Positions 1 to 14,836 of a stretch of 64,000 nt of DNA are shown here, piece after piece. The notes beneath the pieces are model-generated. The model was not told the origin of the DNA and did not search any database. It worked only from the letters and a program-made list of their open reading frames with translations. The stretch is taken from contig JAIXMG010000020.1 in assembly GCA_025201345.1 (NCBI GenBank), positions 62,001-126,000 of the forward strand, read 5' to 3'. The translations under genes were made by a program, and so were the position numbers. This DNA is from Thamnidium elegans (lineage: Eukaryota; Mucoromycota; Mucoromycetes; Mucorales; Mucoraceae). Within the stretch, counting starts at the first letter, position 1; every line of letters starts with the position of its first letter.

Positions 1-403
1 GATGGTGTAAAACGTTGTTCAACTCGGTTTGATGTCATTGCAAAAAAGGGGCAACGTATTTCGATCGATCAAAAGATTAAAAGATCGTATTGGATAGAGT
101 ATCCCAAGCATACAGAAGGTAATTACTTGCAAAAATAAAAAAATAAAAATAAAACTAATACATATAAAAACAGCGGATTTATATGCTTCTGATAGCGATT
201 CTATACCAAGACAAATAACAGACTCAGTTATAAAGTTAGCAGAGTTTCCTATAAAGATGCCACTGCTACCAAACGTGAAAGCAGGTACACGCATGGACGT
301 GACAATAGAGTTTATATTCGGTTTCACAGAAATTAAGATGATTGTTTACTTGGCTGGTACAATAAGTGAACATGTAATAGAATCAATTGATATAATTGCC
401 TAA
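1..403 (+). CDS. Hsp70 family protein (HSPA12-like), 3' part only
   Basis: The 3' end of a gene whose start lies before the window. Two exons are visible, 1-118 and 174-403, joined at GAAG|GTAATT and ACAG|CGG. Their lengths sum to 348 nt, which keeps the frame open to the TAA at 401-403. The 115 visible residues include FDVIAKKGQRI, then YASDSDSIPRQITD, then FPIKMPLLPNVKAG and FGFTEIKM. From memory, this pattern (a 'KGQ' strand, a 'DSIPR' loop, then a beta-rich end) is typical of the C-terminus of the divergent, HSPA12-like Hsp70 proteins that are greatly expanded in Mucorales. The ATPase domain is outside the window, so the call rests on the C-terminus alone. Confidence 0.6.
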
Positions 404-613
404 TAAAAAATATAATTTCCCTTAATATCCTTCTTTTACATGTATAAAGCATACTTGACCTAATTCTGACGAATTAAGAACCAATCATAGCATAATATTT
501 CATGTGAGAATATTATTCCAAACTCCCTCTTTTTTTATTTTATTTTATTCGTTTTCTTCCTTTTTATTATTTTCTCTCTTTTTTTTTTTTACATAAACAT
601 ACAAAAACAACAA

Positions 614-1496
614 ATGTCTACACCAAGAAGAAGAATCGAAACTGATGTTATGAAACTGTAAGTGAGATTCTTTTTTTAAAAGGAAAAAAGTAACAGCTTT
701 AAAAAAAAAGAAGAAGAAAGAAGCTAACGTGTTTTTTTTTTCTGTTAAGCTTAATGAGTGATTACGAAGTAACTTTAGTAAACGATAATATGCAAGAATT
801 TTATGTTCGCTTTCATGGTCCAACTGATAGTAAGTACTATAAAATAAAGATGAAATCGGGGAAATATTTTGAATTAAAATAATATAAAACCAGCACCTTT
901 TACTGGTGGTGTTTGGAAAGTTCATGTTGAACTTCCTGATCAATATCCTTACAAATCACCGAGTATTGGTTTTATGAATAGAATATTTCACCCTAATATC
1001 GATGAAGTGTAAGTAAACATTTTTTAGTTTTGTATTTATCGTTATTAAAATTATTTTATAGTAGTGGTTCAGTTTGTTTAGATGTCATCAATCAAACCTG
1101 GAGTCCAATGTTTGGTGAGTTTTTTTTTTTTTTGCTGTTGTTATTATTATTGCGTATATTGATTTTATTTTAGACATGATAAATATTTTTGAGGTATTTC
1201 TTCCTCAATTACTTCGATATCCTAACCCAACTGATCCTTTGAATGGAGAGGCTGCTGCTTTATTAATGAGAGAACCACCCAAGTATGAAGCTAAAGTAAA
1301 AGGTATAACTTTTTTTTTTATATGTGAAATTTCAATATAATCTTAATAAAAATTTCTTTTTTATTTAGATTATGTATCAAGATATGCTACAAAAGAAGCT
1401 GCAGATGCGGCTGCTGATGAAAGCTCTGATGAAGAAGATATGAGTTCTGTTAGCTTTGATTCTTCAGAAGACGAAGCTACTGGTATGGAGTTGTAA
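614..1496 (+). CDS. UBC8: Ubiquitin-conjugating enzyme E2, Ubc8/UBE2H type
   Basis: Six exons (614-657, 750-829, 894-1008, 1062-1114, 1174-1302, 1369-1496) total 549 nt and encode 182 residues. The UBC fold is complete: [15 protein letters not shown] at the N-terminus, then [11 protein letters not shown], the [10 protein letters not shown] strand, HPNIDE, and the catalytic cysteine in [14 protein letters not shown]. The end is very acidic and serine-rich ([10 protein letters not shown]), as in Ubc8/UBE2H. Yeast Ubc8 works with the GID/CTLH ligase in glucose-induced degradation of gluconeogenic enzymes; the same role here is inference. Every junction is GT-AG and phase-compatible. The start is the first ATG after a pyrimidine-rich leader. 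Miro begins 265 bp downstream on the same strand. Confidence 0.92.
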
Positions 1497-1761
1497 TAAA
1501 ATACAATATACATACATAGGGCATGTATAAAAAAAAAAGACCTTTTAAGCTCCGTTTATTTTTTATGTGCTTTTTTAAATTGTAAGTCAGTCATGAGCAG
1601 GGCGGATTTCGTGTGTGTGTGTGTGTGAGAGAGAAAGAGAGAAAAGTGTGTGTGAGTTACAAACGTGAGCGAGACCTTTTTTTTTTATTTATTTATTTTT
1701 TTTTTTTTTTTTTTTTCTATTCTTTCTTCTTTTACCCCGGATAAACCGCGTTTTATAAATT

Positions 1762-4324
<2,563 letters not shown>

Positions 4325-4434
4325 AGCAAAATAATAATAATAATAATAATTCTGTTTGTATTTCTATCTGTGTTTTTTTTTAATTATTTATTCAAAGTTT
4401 CGATAATTAAAATAATACATATATATATTTTTTT

Positions 4435-6912
4435 TTAATAATCAAGATCGTTTGAATTGTTATTTCCTTGTTGATTTGCTTGATCAAAATAAAACTCGGA
4501 TACTTGTTCACTTGTAGTAGCATTTTCAGGTTCTTTATCATCACGAAGTCGAATAAAACGAGGGAAACGAAGTGAAATACCCTTATTAGCGTCCACACGA
4601 CCTACACCTGCCATATAACGAGGGCTGACACTAAGATCTGCACATTTAACTTCCCAAACCTGACTAGGCTCAAACCAAACATCTGGACTAACCGAGTTCT
4701 CACCAAGACAATAAAATCTTTTAGGAGCATCAATAACATGCGTTTTTAAAGTATTATAAAACAATTGCAGGTTTTCATCACTAAAACCAGTACCAATCTT
4801 ACAAATAGTTTGGTATTCTTCTGTATCTGGATCATAACAAGCTAATAAAAACGCGCCGTATACTGAAGTACGTTTACCACGACCATAGTAAGCGCCAATA
4901 ACAACCAAATCCATTGAATCTCCAACACCATTTAAATAATCTTTCTTTACTTTGAGCCAATTTCTAGACCGCTTGGAGGGTTCATATGTTGATTCCTTAC
5001 CATCAAATGATTTTACCATTAACCCTTCACAATTACTTGTAATTGAAACGTCTAAAAATGTTTGAATATCTTCAATATTATTTGAATCCATATGCTTGGC
5101 AAAATAGAATTCATGTTCAGTTTCTTGAAAGGCATCATTTAATTTCTGACGACGTTCTTCTAAAGAGTCTTGTAATAAGGATTTACCGTTCAAGTATAAA
5201 CAATCAAATGCAAATACTGCAACACGTACAGTAATGTCTTCCTCTTTCACGTCTTTACGTTTACGTGTACTCAACACTTGAAACGGTAAGATGACCTTGG
5301 TTTCTTTATCCCAAGCAACTGCTTCACAATCCAAAATAAATGATGAGGTGGTAGGTTTAATCCATTTACTAACAGCGTTCATAATATCAGGGTATCGCAC
5401 CGACATATTCTCTGAATTACGACTGTATACATTAATTGAACCATCAGCCAATTTATGAATCTGTGCACGTTCTCCATCATACTTAAATTCACAAGTAAAT
5501 TTCTGTTTCTCAAATCGATCCAAAACCTCGGTTAAACTCTTGGTAGGATGAGCCAACATGGGTTTTAATGGAATACCGGGACGCATAGTACATTGTTCAA
5601 GTAATTGGTCCAAAGGATATTTCATCAATGCAGGTATAATCATATCATAAGATGGTAATTGGTTATATACATATTTCACTGTCTCCACCGCAGACGCTAA
5701 CAATTCTTCCTTCTTGGCTGTTGATACTTTTTCATTTTTGGGGTCACTCAGTACAACCGATTGAGCTAAAGCGGAAAGTACGGTCTGCTCTGCTAAACCA
5801 ATGCGAAGTTTACCTTCCAAATGTCGAATGATAAATTTGGCTTCATCATCTTTACAGGCAACCAACAGACTTTTGATTTTATCGATTTTTTTGGTTTGAG
5901 ATGAATTGCCTGTGATTTGTGCAACCGCTTTCAATGTACGAAACACATGAGGTACGGTTAATGACTTGGGCTTAAACAATGTCTTTTGAGATCCTTTACT
6001 GTCTCTGGCAATAGTGCCGAGATCACCGCATTTTACATAGTCTGCCTTGATCTGTTTAATCTCACGACCGGTAGATTGTGCAATGGCTTTCACTAATAAA
6101 CTTTCGCCAATACCGAGTTCTAATCCTTCATAATCTGGACAGAGTTTATTGATACACATGTATAAAAGTTCAAGTAGTCCATCGGGCGTTGTCTTGATCA
6201 CTTTGACAAACAGTTGTACTAAATTCTCTGTGATCTCTAATCGTTTTGTTGTCGCCTCACATTTTTCAAAAGTTTTGCATAAAACTTCGTAAGGTACACT
6301 ACACACATACACAAAAAAAAATGATATAAAAAAATTGAGATAAAATATACATATATATCTTTTGCTTGTATATACATACGGTGATCCCGGTTTCCATTCT
6401 GATACAACGTCTTTCGTTCCAATAGATGCACTACAAAAAATCCCAATTAGCTTTTTTTCTTATCACCATACTAAGCACAAAAAAAAAAAAATATTCTTAC
6501 ATGGTATGAATAATAGACATCATTTCCATCTTTTCCTTCTTCACTTCCTTTTCCTCAGCAGCAGCTTCTTCGATTTCTTTATCAAACGCATCATCGATAG
6601 TTTGAGAAGCAACCTGCATACTTTCAATTCTCGAGTTAATATCGCTCTCTTCCTCTTCCTTCATTTCAACGTCTTGTTCTGGCTCGATCTTTGTCTTTTT
6701 TTCTTCATTCTCTTCTTCTTCGCTATCTGAAACTATCACTGCTCTCTTTCTTTTTTTCTCTACATTAGGTTCAGCAACAGGTTTAATAGCCTGAGCCTTT
6801 TGAGCCCCACTACCAAAGAAAGAACTTTTTATATACGTATTAGAATTTAATTTAAGCATTCTACTTTGTTTTATCATTACTTTAAATTTGATTGCTTCTT
6901 TTGTGTAGACAT
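4435..6912 (-). CDS. CDC9: ATP-dependent DNA ligase I (Cdc9/Lig1)
   Basis: Joins Okazaki fragments and seals excision-repair nicks. Four exons (6912-6881, 6824-6501, 6430-6380, 6298-4435) total 2271 nt and 756 residues. The adenylation site KYDGERAQIH is present (K is the AMP-carrying lysine), together with the later nucleotidyltransferase motifs (DCEAVAWD, EGLMVKS, WLKVKKDY) and an OB-fold end (VWEVKCADLS, LRFPRF). The chosen start, MSTQKKQSNL, is in a 32-nt first exon. Splicing GT 6880 to AG 6825 produces QSNLNSFF, an exact PCNA-interacting box (QxxLxxFF), which strongly supports this start. The middle is acidic and disordered with an NLS-like KKRKR. A second in-frame ATG inside intron 1 (6877) is discussed in the findings. 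Confidence 0.95.
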
Positions 6913-7015
6913 GAAGAAGAAGAAAAAAAAAAACGCGACATTTTTTTTTATTAACATTCAAAAAACGCGGGTTTATTTGTGACCTTTTTTTTTTATACAT
7001 GTATATTATTGTTTT

Positions 7016-8301
7016 TTAAGAAGTAATACGAGGAGCAACATCAGCATCCATAATACGTTTAATAAATATAGCATCAGGAGCATGTTCACGATCCCCTTCG
7101 TCAAATGTGTAACTACTAGCAATAGCTAATAAACTTCCATCGTTATTAAATGCCAAACAAGAAATCTCATCAGGATATCCAGCAATATGTCGAAGACGTT
7201 TTCTATGTACACCATCCCAAATATTAACTACACAATCTGATCCACCCGAAGCAAATGTACCGTGCCTAAAAATTTATGTTGTCAATTTACCACATATAAC
7301 CATCTATTTTTTTTTTCTAAGGAAAAAGATTAACTTTACCCAGGATGAAAAGCTAACGAATTTACAGGATAAACAACTTCTGTATCTTGAATTGTGGAAC
7401 GATGAGATTTAAATGCATACTTTTTAGCTTGAATTTCACTTGACATATCGAAATACTCAATGGATACACGTCCTTCAATAGAAGAACAAGCATAGCCTTG
7501 TCCATTAGGCATAAGTCGAATACATTTCAACATGTAACGTAAAGTGGTCTCTCTTTCTTGCCAAGGTTTTGACATATCGTGTATATCGTAAATCTGTGTC
7601 TTACGATCCCCTAAAGCCAATGCTAACATATTATCCTTAAGGTCCATACTAAATGCTTTTTGTCCTAAATCTATTCGAATTTCAGGTGTTTGTGTTTGCG
7701 CATTCCATACACGAAGTGTCTTATCCCATGATGCGGAATACACTCTTTCTACAAAAATAATTGTTTAGTGGTTGTGAGATCAGTTTTTGGGTGTTTGTGT
7801 GTGTGGGGAGGGAGGGATTATCGTTGTCTTTACTTGTTTCTGGGCTCCAACAAATACAACTAATAGGTTTGTTGTGAGGTCCAAGTGTAGTTCTTCTTTT
7901 TGTCTTCAAGTCAATTCTGCAATAAAAAATAAATAAATAAATTATATGTTTTTTTTGTAGGGGTTTTTTATGCTTCTATATATATTACGAGTGAACTAGA
8001 CTATCTAAACCACCGAAATATACTGTATCGCCTTCACCAAAACAACAAGCTAAAATACCTGCGTCGGTTTCAATTTTTTGGAGTAATTCATTACTTTCAA
8101 CATTGTATAATCGTAAAGTCTAAACGAAAAAAAAAAAAAAAAAAAGGTAAAAACATATACTTTTTTGTCCTTTATATTTTTATAGTTTACTTTATCCCAA
8201 GAAGAAACAAGTAATAAATCCTTATTATAAGGACTAAAACAAATTTGTGTGATACCGTCCGTTGGGGAATCTCTTAGTTCGTATTGACTCGTATCGTTCA
8301 T
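7016..8301 (-). CDS. BUB3: Mitotic checkpoint WD40 protein Bub3
   Basis: A WD-repeat beta-propeller on several exons starting at ATG 8301 (MNDTSQYELRDSP). Recognisable blades include ISQICFSPYNKDLLLVSSWD, VYSASWDKTLRVWN, CSSIEGRVSIEYFD, then YAFKSHR...YPVNSLAFHPG, GSDCVVNIWDG, and the terminal ISCLAFNNDGSLLAIASSY. The run from 'EGRVSIEYFD' through 'KYAFKSHR' to 'YPVNSLAFHP' is specific to Bub3 rather than Rae1 or generic WD40 proteins. Bub3 binds Bub1 and Mad3/BubR1 and phosphorylated MELT repeats at kinetochores in the spindle checkpoint. Introns are short; junctions such as ACAA|GTAAAG with GTAG|AAAGAG restore ETKRVYSASWD in phase. The stop lies 104 bp upstream of the ligase start on the same strand. 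Confidence 0.93.
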
Positions 8302-8411
8302 ATCGTTTCTATCTTGAAAAAATAAAAATAAAAAGAGGAAAATTCGCGTTTTTTTTTTTTTTATTAAAAAAGCCCTAAAATCGTGACGGTGAATACATGT
8401 ATAACTTTATT

Positions 8412-9380
8412 TTAAGAATCACAATATTTTATGTAGCAAAGACTTCGTAACTTGGAAAGAGCGTTTATTCTTCCGAACGCAGACATATGTGTATCGTTAG
8501 CCATAGAATGCAATCTATTCAAATTATTATTGAACTCTTCTTTCAGTTCCTCTTTTGATAAATCTGTCATCGAAATAGATTCAACGTGTACTGTTTTTGT
8601 TTTTACTTTCTTTTCAGTTACATCAAAAGTATTAGATACAGTTCGTTTCAACGGACTAATTGCAGTATTTTCGGAGTCATTGATACCACTTTCGATATTA
8701 CTTGCAGCCAATAATTTTTCCAGGATATACTCAACTTGAGCGAAAAAAGGAAACAATTGATCGATAAAGGGTGTTTTAAAAAAGGAAGATATTGATTTAT
8801 CTTTTGGTAGCTCAAATGTATCAAACATTTTAATCCATCGCCTTACTTTAGGGTTATGTGAGATATGCTGCGCTCCAGGTCGGATGATAACATTTTCAGA
8901 TGTCTCTTTTTGCCAATCTAGTGCGATAATATAAGGTGATACGCGATTGCCTCTTCGGTATACAGAGACTGCAGATTTTCGAATTGTTATAACTTTATGG
9001 CGTAAATTATTAAGTGCGGTAGAGTTTAATGTTGTCAGTCTTTACGTTCAAGTCAAAAAATATTCGTTAAAAAAAAAAAAAGTCGGGATTGGGGTTGGGT
9101 TTTTCAGGTATACCTAAATTGCTCTTCTATCGATTCAGGAGTAACTAAAACAGGTATCAAATACGTTCCATCAGATATTATTAATATTAAACATTGAGCT
9201 TGAGTATCAACATTTTTAGAGTAAAAGACCTACAATTCTAAAAGCTTAGAATACATTAACGGAATAGCAAGGACTTACATCAGTTATAACAGACAAATGA
9301 GTAGAATTAGACACTTGAAATAACTCAATATGTTTCGCTTGAACCACTAAAGGAACTAAACTTGTGCCGCTAAAGAACAT
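8412..9380 (-). CDS. OB-fold protein resembling shelterin TPP1/Tpz1 (putative)
   Basis: Three exons (9380-9279, 9229-9114, 9039-8412) total 846 nt and give a 281-residue frame. The N-terminal 110 residues look like a single OB fold: VPLVVQAKHIELFQ, then CLILIISDGTYLIPVLVT, then a helix (PESIEEQF) and VITIRKSAVSVYRR. The 'SDGT...VLVT' turn resembles the OB fold of telomere protein TPP1/Tpz1, which has a related 'LLVSDGT..V.CLVT' element. The C-terminal half is charged and low in recognisable structure, with a helical end (LNRLHSM..). The start is uncertain: the sequence before the second codons of MFFSGTS could also be read as an acceptor (TTTAG|CGG) with an upstream exon around 9570-9640. The protein family is inferred from one motif, so treat the name as a hypothesis; the exon structure is firmer. 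Confidence 0.55.
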
Positions 9381-10016
9381 TGAAATGAATATAACAAAAA
9401 AAAGAAAAAGAAAAAGAGAAAAAGTATTTCAATATATTTTTTAAAGTCACTTGTGACTTCAGTTGACTTCAGTATCACGGTTTACGCGTTTTTTTATTAT
9501 TTTTTTTACTGCCTCTACGGTTACGTGATATTATGATTACATACAGCTATGGTTACATGTTGCCATGGTTACCAATTGAGGTCATATTCTGTCAAACAAG
9601 CTGTCCATATCTGAAGGGAACGGTAATGCAGGATATTTTTTTTTAAAAAAAAGGGGTAACTGGGATTAAATTCATGCTTTTTTTTTTTTGACACAGGGAA
9701 AGAATAAATTACATTTTTACACCAAAAATACATCAGTACATCTTTTGGCTTACTTTCTTTATATATACTATTTAAACATATCGAACGTAGAAATGTATAT
9801 ATCCATAAAAAAGGTGGAAAGAAAAAGACATGTTTTTTAAAAAAGTGAATGAATATACAGCTCCGAAAAAAAATTGATTGCGTCACTATACAAGAAAAAA
9901 AAAAAAGAGTTCTACACCCCCCAGAAAAATTATCGCCTTGTTTTTTCTTTCTTTTTTTTTTGTTAAATAAACCCCACTCTTTTTTTTCATTAAATTATAC
10001 ATAAAAATCTTTAAAA
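9381..10016. other. Divergent intergenic region
   Basis: Spacer between the divergently transcribed OB-fold gene (-) and QCR6 (+), so it probably holds both promoters. It contains several A and T runs and a short open minus-strand stretch ending WTACLTEYDLNW near 9570-9630 that may be an unrecognised 5' exon of the OB-fold gene. No other feature is supported. Confidence 0.5.
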
Positions 10017-10600
10017 ATGGGTCTTTCCGATTTCTTTTCTAGTTTCATGCCTACCGTCTACGCTGATGAGGAACCTCAAGAGGAACAAATTGTCGAAGAA
10101 GTCGAAGTTGTAGAGGAAGAGGAGGAAGAGGAGGAGGAGCCCGAGGATCCTAAGGAAGCTATCTGGGAAGGTACACTTCGACTTTTTTTTTATATTTATT
10201 ATTATTATTACTGTCATTGGGTAATTGATTGTTGATTCTCTTCTTTTTTTTTTTAGTCTGTACTCAAGAATGTTCTGCCTTGAAGCACCACCTCGATGAA
10301 TGTAACGAACGTGTTGAGAATGGTTCCAGCGAAAACTGTAAGTTTTATATGTAGTGAATTGAAAGAAGGGGGAAGGGAAAGCACAGTAAAATAACAATAC
10401 GGCTTTTGTAATATAGGTATTGAGGAATTCTTCCACTTCATGCACTGTGCTGACGAATGTGTAAGTATATTTTTTAAAAAAAAAGCGTGTATATATATAT
10501 ATATGTGTGTGTGAGTGAGTGTATTGAACCCCCTTGTCTCATCAATCCTCTCTTTTTATTTAAATAGGCTGCCCCCAAGATCATGGCTGCTACCAAGTAA
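10017..10600 (+). CDS. QCR6: Ubiquinol-cytochrome c reductase hinge protein Qcr6
   Basis: Four exons (10017-10170, 10257-10337, 10417-10460, 10568-10600) total 312 nt and 103 residues. This is the acidic hinge subunit of respiratory complex III at the intermembrane-space side, which aids docking of cytochrome c to cytochrome c1. The sequence has a short N-terminal segment (MGLSDFFSSFMPTVYA), a Glu-rich run (EEEEEEEEEPEDP), then the conserved hinge core with paired cysteines: CTQECSALKHHLDECNER, then CIEEFFHFMHCADEC. The four core cysteines form the family's two disulphides. All four junctions are in phase. The 3' flank is a 4.2-kb gene-free region. Confidence 0.95.
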
Positions 10601-13600
10601 AATATTATTAATATAAAAAAAGAAATATATTTATTCCATATACAAGCTCCTTTTTTTTTTTTTGGAACAAAAAGCCAGTACATCTTTGTTATGTGTAGTT
10701 TTTTGCCTTTTTATAAAAAAAAACAAACTTTTAGATCCCATATTATATATGTTTTTTTTTTCTGTCGTCTTTATAAAAAAAAAAGAAAAACGTCAAAGCG
10801 GTCATTTAAATTTAACGTGCGTTTTTTTTTTTTTTTCTTACGCCAACATCAAAAAGGTTTTTTGTCAATTACCTCTCATTCATGCAAAGTAAAAACATAG
10901 GGGCTACAAAGATGATAGCGGAGTCACGAATCATGAAATTACAAAACTTTCTAGTTGCGCACGGATGATTTACATGATTAATGAAATAGAAAAAGTTCTT
11001 AAATATAAGAGAAATTTGACAGGTGAATTGCATATAATAAAGATTTGTGGTAATCAAAAGAAGAGCTTTTTTTTATGACGCTTCAAACCATTTCTTCAGC
11101 AACTGTTAAACCTTTATCCTTTTTTTTATTTTAAAAAATGTTATGATTTCCACATTAAATAAGTCTAGATAATTAATAGACTCTTTATTTCTTTTTTTTT
11201 TTAAAAAAAAAAAAAGAAGGTTAAAGAATGCTTTGTACAATTAGAAAAATACGTATTTCCATTTGACACGATATAAAATAATGCTAAGCCTGCAGTGTAC
11301 AAAACAAAGGTGTCAACAAACAATTATTATCTCACCATGATTCGTTAGAAAATCTCGAAATACTATAACTGCCAAGTATCCCCGAGCAGCAGCATCAAAC
11401 TTTAAAATCAAAAATAGAATACCTCTTTAAACTGTTAGACTTGTTATTTAGCATACATTACGGGTTCCTTTTTGGACTTTTAAAATAATTTTTTTATCTG
11501 CAAGTCATTGGGTGTTCGATTTAAAAGTTCACCCGAGGAAAAAAAAAAAAAAAAGGCACGTTTTTTTTTCTTGGTAAGAATGTTTTGAATAGTCAAATGC
11601 CTTTTGCTGTACAAAAAGTCATTTGATAAATTGTGTATGCAAAACAATTATAATTGCTACAATAAACCAACTAGTAAACTCTTTCAAAAAGTAAATCTTA
11701 AGAATATAGATAATACACTGATAGGGAAATTGGATCTAAAAAAAATATTGTTAAGCGGGTTTCTATTGGTTATAGGCGTATAGAAAACACGGATAATAGT
11801 ACATTATCTAATAAAGATTAGATACATAAAAAAGAAAAAAACGACAGAAATAAAACAAATCAAAGACATTTTTCTATAATTTTAAATACTTGAAAGTCTC
11901 TCTTTCTATCTGTATAACAAAGAGTCGTAACGAGAGCCATTACGAGCGTTAAAACAAAGAATTGAACCAGTAGCTGAGTTTCCCTGTGTATATATTGCCC
12001 CTTCTTGTCCGTTTTATGTTTCTACGTTCCGCTTATTAAATAGATAACCATGGAACAAATATTTTCAAATCATACATTGATACTACACGAATCGTTTTAT
12101 ACTACATAAGTAAAATACGTTACCGAAAAAAAGCAGGTATTGTATAACAGAGTACGATTCATTTGGATCATAAAATGAATAATTTTTTTTTTTTAGGAAG
12201 TCGTACGTTAAACACATAGCTTCTAAAAAAAAAAAAAAAAAAAGGTAATATCGGTAGATCAAAGAGAAAAAAGTACATTCTAGAACAGCAATCGATACAA
12301 AAAGGAGGTAAATCGATCTCTTACAATATGAATTGCTATCTACAAAAAGGAATAGATTTTATTTCTATAAACCCCCCCCCCCCTCCCCTGGGTTATCCAG
12401 AGCGTTATCTATTGACGGGCTGGGCGAAAAAAAAAAAACCGCTAATATTTGTTTTTAAAAACAATTGATACTCAAATGTTGAGCCAATGCCCGTAGATAA
12501 GAGACTACAAAATTTAAAAGTCAAAGACCAATAGTAGACAGAAACTTGTTCATATTCTTTGTACCTCATATACAAGGGGGGAATACAAAAAATACTATTG
12601 GGGAATTGGGGAAGGTAGGACACACATCTTTTATATTGACAGAACCAAAGAAAAAAAAACAATATCGGCGTTCAATAAGGATTTAAAGTAATATAATCAA
12701 TATCTGCTCGTTAGTACATTTGAAACAAGAAAAAAAAAAAAAAAAAAAGAACGTATTTGTGATTGTCTCTAATGTGCTACAGAATAATAATGTAGTAAAC
12801 AAAACAAACAAACGTTTTTTTTAAAAAAAAATATTTATGTGAACTTTACTAAAAGGAATTGAACATTTAATGGCACCAAAATAACTATATAGTAGCGTTT
12901 GGATGAATGCCAAGAGGTAAGTACACAAATTATATAAATTGACATAATTTGTTCAGTGTGTGACAGTAGGCTACTCTCTAAGGAGCTTCGCCCCATTCTT
13001 CTTTAACCCAAATCGTAATTATTTCCCAATTAAAAAAGGATTGTTTCTACTAATAAACCTGTAACCTTATATTCGGAGAATTTTTTTTTAACACTTTGCA
13101 ATTGTTGGTACCTCGTTTTTTTTTTAAAGCAGCAGGTTGAATTCCTTTTACAATATCGTTCCTTTGTAAACGGACATTTAAAAAAAAATCAGATAAAATC
13201 TGGTACCTTAAAAATAAGTAAATAAATCATTAACATGTATCAATGTCAAATATATACGATTATGGGTACAAATACCAAACCACAGTAATGTTTGGAACAA
13301 AAAAACGTAATGTTTGTTTTCTTTTTTTGTTTTATTTCTTTTAAAAAAAACAAATTGTACGTTTTTTTTTTTTTTTTTTTTTACATGCGTTCCCCCTCCC
13401 CTCATTGAAATCTATAAAATGTATCGATTGAGAGCGTTGGAGCGGGTAAGGCCCGATCTTATTGTACTACTGTTTATTACAGAGATAGGTAAAGTCTATG
13501 TACGACAAATGTATTCATATTTTGATTGGTACTTAATATATCATCGCTTTTTTTTTCTTTCATGTTTTATATATTAGCTTTATTGGCTTAGTACAAGATA

Positions 13601-14181
13601 AATTTTTTACACATTTTTTATTTTTATTTTTGGTTTTAATTAAACTGAATGTCGCTCTATCATGTGAACATGACATACAAAAGATTATGTAATGCTAGCT
13701 TAGTTTTTTTTTTGGATCTGTTATATATTCTCAATTAGCTATTTTTTTTTATGGATAGTATAACAAAAACATATAAATTCTTGGCTTGCAAAAAGTATAA
13801 CTATTTTAATACATATCCACTAATTTTTTTTTCTCTTGGTATGTAACTCTAAAAAATTAATATATTTAGTACCAATCCTGTACTGTCATATATGGAAGCT
13901 AGACCCTTCATTTTACATCCATAAAAGTAGAAAATAAAATAAAAAATTAAGCGAGATTTCGTTTTCTCTGGGTTCAGTGTAACAATTTTAATGAAATTAT
14001 CCCATTATTTTCCCCTTATATTATTCCTTGTTTTCTATTTTTTTTTTTAAAAAAAAAAAATACTAATAATAGTTGGACATGTTAGTTAGAATCCCATTTC
14101 AAAGCAATAAATGTTTTGAATTTGTGTATTACTTGCCCTAAATACAAACAATTTTACTAACCAGTGGTTTTTTTTTATATA

Positions 14182-14220
<39 letters not shown>

Positions 14221-14836
14221 TTATTTATTTCTAAACCAATTTTTTCTACCCAAAAACCACGTTGATTTCTTCATTAAAACATGATATATCGAACTATATT
14301 ATTTTCACACGTTTATTCATATGCATTGTGTTCGTTCTTAGGTTGAATTCATCTAATAAGTGTTTAAATCTAGTGCCACAATATAGCCAAAATGCTTATA
14401 CACTGATTAAATGTTACACTTGAAAAAAAACGAAAATGTCTCAGAAAAAAAGTTTTATATCATATGCAAAGTTTTTTTTTTACAAATAATGTAAACATTT
14501 ATCATTTTAGGTAACAATAACAAAATATTGGAAGAGATGTATAGTTTATTTTCTTTTTGGTTGCATATATTATATATATATTTTTTTTTTAAAAAAAATG
14601 GAAAAAAAAAAAATAAAAAAAAAAAAAAAGTTGAAAAAAAAAAAATTTTAAAAAAAATTAGAAAATAAAGAAAACAAGCATAAGTATACAATAGAGGTTG
14701 AGAGCGAGATAGAAAAGTGGAGGGGGAGTAGAAAGGAGGATGCGTTATGTATAGAAAAAACAAATATATAAAAACAAGATAGAAAAAAAGAAGGACTAGT
14801 TGTAAAACGAAAAAAAAAAAAAAATTAGAAAATTAA
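10601..14836. other. Gene-free AT-rich region, 4.2 kb
   Basis: Lies between the 3' ends of two convergent genes, so it is not an obvious promoter. I see only short accidental open frames rich in Phe, Lys, Tyr and Ile, many 10-30 nt A or T runs, a C run near 12371-12383, and no tRNA-like A and B boxes. Long 3' UTRs, noncoding transcripts or an old degraded insertion are possible but not supported by sequence. Confidence 0.55.

Noticed and set aside
6237..7000. Separate small proteins in the DNA ligase 5' region
   Set aside because: They are explained as exons 2 and 3 of the ligase read through introns.
11500..11545. tRNA-like B box (GTTCGATTT)
   Set aside because: No matching A box, acceptor stem or anticodon arm around it.
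13208..13577. Overlapping open frames on both strands in the 4.2-kb gap
   Set aside because: Composition follows poly-A/T runs; no homology-like motif and no splice logic.
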